Program-made: the position numbers and the translations under genes
The notes under the pieces: model-generated
The model's database searches: none
What the model was told of the DNA's origin: nothing
What the model saw: the letters and a program-made list of their open reading frames with translations, nothing else
Part shown: one piece after another, positions 53,768 to 54,439 of the stretch
How the letters are laid out: each line of letters starts with the position of its first letter
Numbering within the stretch: position 1 is the first letter of the stretch
Assembly (NCBI GenBank): GCA_005223145.1
Contig: NJBL01000007.1
Coordinates: 1 to 54,439, forward strand
Source of the DNA: a bacterium (candidate division B38) B3_B38
Lineage (GTDB): Bacteria; Acidobacteriota; B3-B38; Guanabaribacteriales; B3-B38
Reading direction: 5' to 3'
DNA length: 54,439 bases

Positions 53768-54439
53768 ATGGAAAGACTAATTGTTAATGGAGGAAATCGA
53801 CTGGAGGGAATAGTGACTTTGAGTGGGGCAAAGAATGCTGCTCTGCCAATTTTAATTGCCTCTTTGCTATGTGATGATGAAGTGATATTAGAAAATGTTC
53901 CCGATATAGAAGATATTCAAACTATGACAGAGCTGATAAGAGAACTCAGTATAAAAATCAGGAGAGAAGGCCGCAAGATCTTTATTTTTCCCGACAAATC
54001 TCCACCGGAGAAAATACCAGAAAAGTTAGCAAAAAAATAAGATATTCTCTATTAACATTAGGGTTGTGCCTAGCTAAGACTGGTAAAGTACAACTTCCCG
54101 TTCCAGGCGGATGTAGCATAGGATCACGTAAATTTAATATGCACATTCAGGGACTTAGGGAAATGGGAGCCGAAATAGAAGAGAGAGACGGGTACATTTA
54201 TGGTATGGCGAGAAGGCTTTCTGGGTGCCACACACGATTCTATTATCCTACTTTTTCTGGGACTCAAAATATTATAATAGCTGCTTGTTTAGCAGATGGT
54301 GTTACTATTATAGAAAATGCTGCAAAGAATCCTGAAGTGGTGGATTTTATTAATTTTCTGAAGAGTATGGGTGCAGAGATAGAAGGTGGAGGAACAGAGA
54401 CTGTTAAGATTAAAGGGGTGTCGAAGCTTCATGGTACAC
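53768..54439 (+). pseudogene. MurA-like UDP-GlcNAc 1-carboxyvinyltransferase, frame broken, partial
   Basis: The first frame has LSGAKNAALPILIASLL, with the Lys-Asn pair of MurA, and ends at TAA after a run of seven A (54031-54037). In the -1 frame the homology continues to the window edge: LGLCLAKTGKVQLPVPGGCSIGSR with the active-site Cys, GLREMGAEIEERDGYIYG, and AACLADGVTIIENAAKNPEVVDF. The segment normally reading VSVGAT is FSGTQ, so this is a divergent paralog. Either one A is missing, by mutation or assembly error, or a -1 slip at A AAA AAA restores it. Normal MurA is about 420 aa. Confidence 0.8.

Overview
The window looks like chromosomal DNA of an anaerobic, diderm (Gram-negative-type) bacterium. 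Outer-membrane polysaccharide export genes, several Tat and lipoprotein signals, strong AGGAGG ribosome binding sites and TTGACA/TATAAT promoters point to Bacteria. A soluble [NiFe] hydrogenase-heterodisulfide reductase operon, an archaeal-type fructose-1,6-bisphosphatase and a UGA-encoded selenocysteine point to an H2-handling anaerobe. The mix, including a small exported protein of a type I associate with Acidobacteriota and Candidatus Aminicenantes, makes an uncultured Aminicenantes-like lineage my best guess. That placement is inference.

Layout. 1-3.6 kb: a broken beta-barrel fragment at the left edge, a TPR protein and a secreted GH2 glycosidase, then tRNA-Leu(CAG). 4.2-8.9 kb: a three-gene operon (ThDP-dependent enzyme, HisC-like aminotransferase, M24/creatinase-fold protein). 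All three carry twin-arginine signals although their families are normally cytoplasmic. 8.9-14.6 kb: two exported proteins of unknown function, RNase R and two membrane proteins.

14.7-25.2 kb (minus strand): one operon, hdrC-hdrB-hdrA-frdB-frdA-mvhD-mvhG-mvhA-protease. hdrA is split by an in-frame TGA exactly where the family has a conserved cysteine. A perfect 7-bp hairpin with a GGUC loop starts 20 nt downstream, which I read as a bacterial SECIS, so HdrA is a 991-residue selenoprotein. The operon joins an H2-oxidising module (MvhADG), an electron-bifurcating module (HdrABC, with HdrA carrying an NADPH-type GltD-like domain) and a fumarate-reductase/succinate-dehydrogenase-like FAD/Fe-S pair. 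A class V FBPase with its own promoter and terminator follows.

26.7-34.7 kb: a polysaccharide assembly operon (five glycosyltransferases, a polyprenyl-phosphate sugar transferase, a UDP-xylose-synthase-like decarboxylase). 34.7-38.7 kb (minus): a secreted six-hairpin glycosidase and a Tat-targeted M24 peptidase with intact metal ligands.

38.9-42.0 kb: an AT-rich accessory segment that starts exactly where a tRNA-Arg(ACG) gene breaks off after its anticodon loop. It holds a small HTH regulator, a partial second copy of it, a decayed ISXO2/IS1595-type transposase, and three copies of a promoter plus stem-loop module with constant spacing.

42.0-54.4 kb: a second, more AT-rich exopolysaccharide locus (OM barrel, Wza-type exporter, Wzc-type kinase, NusG paralog, sugar transferase, flavoprotein, O-antigen-ligase-like protein, TPR protein). 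Between the NusG paralog and the sugar transferase lies a strong intrinsic terminator, consistent with processive antitermination. The window ends in a truncated epimerase and a divergent MurA homolog whose frame is broken at an A AAA AAA slippery run.
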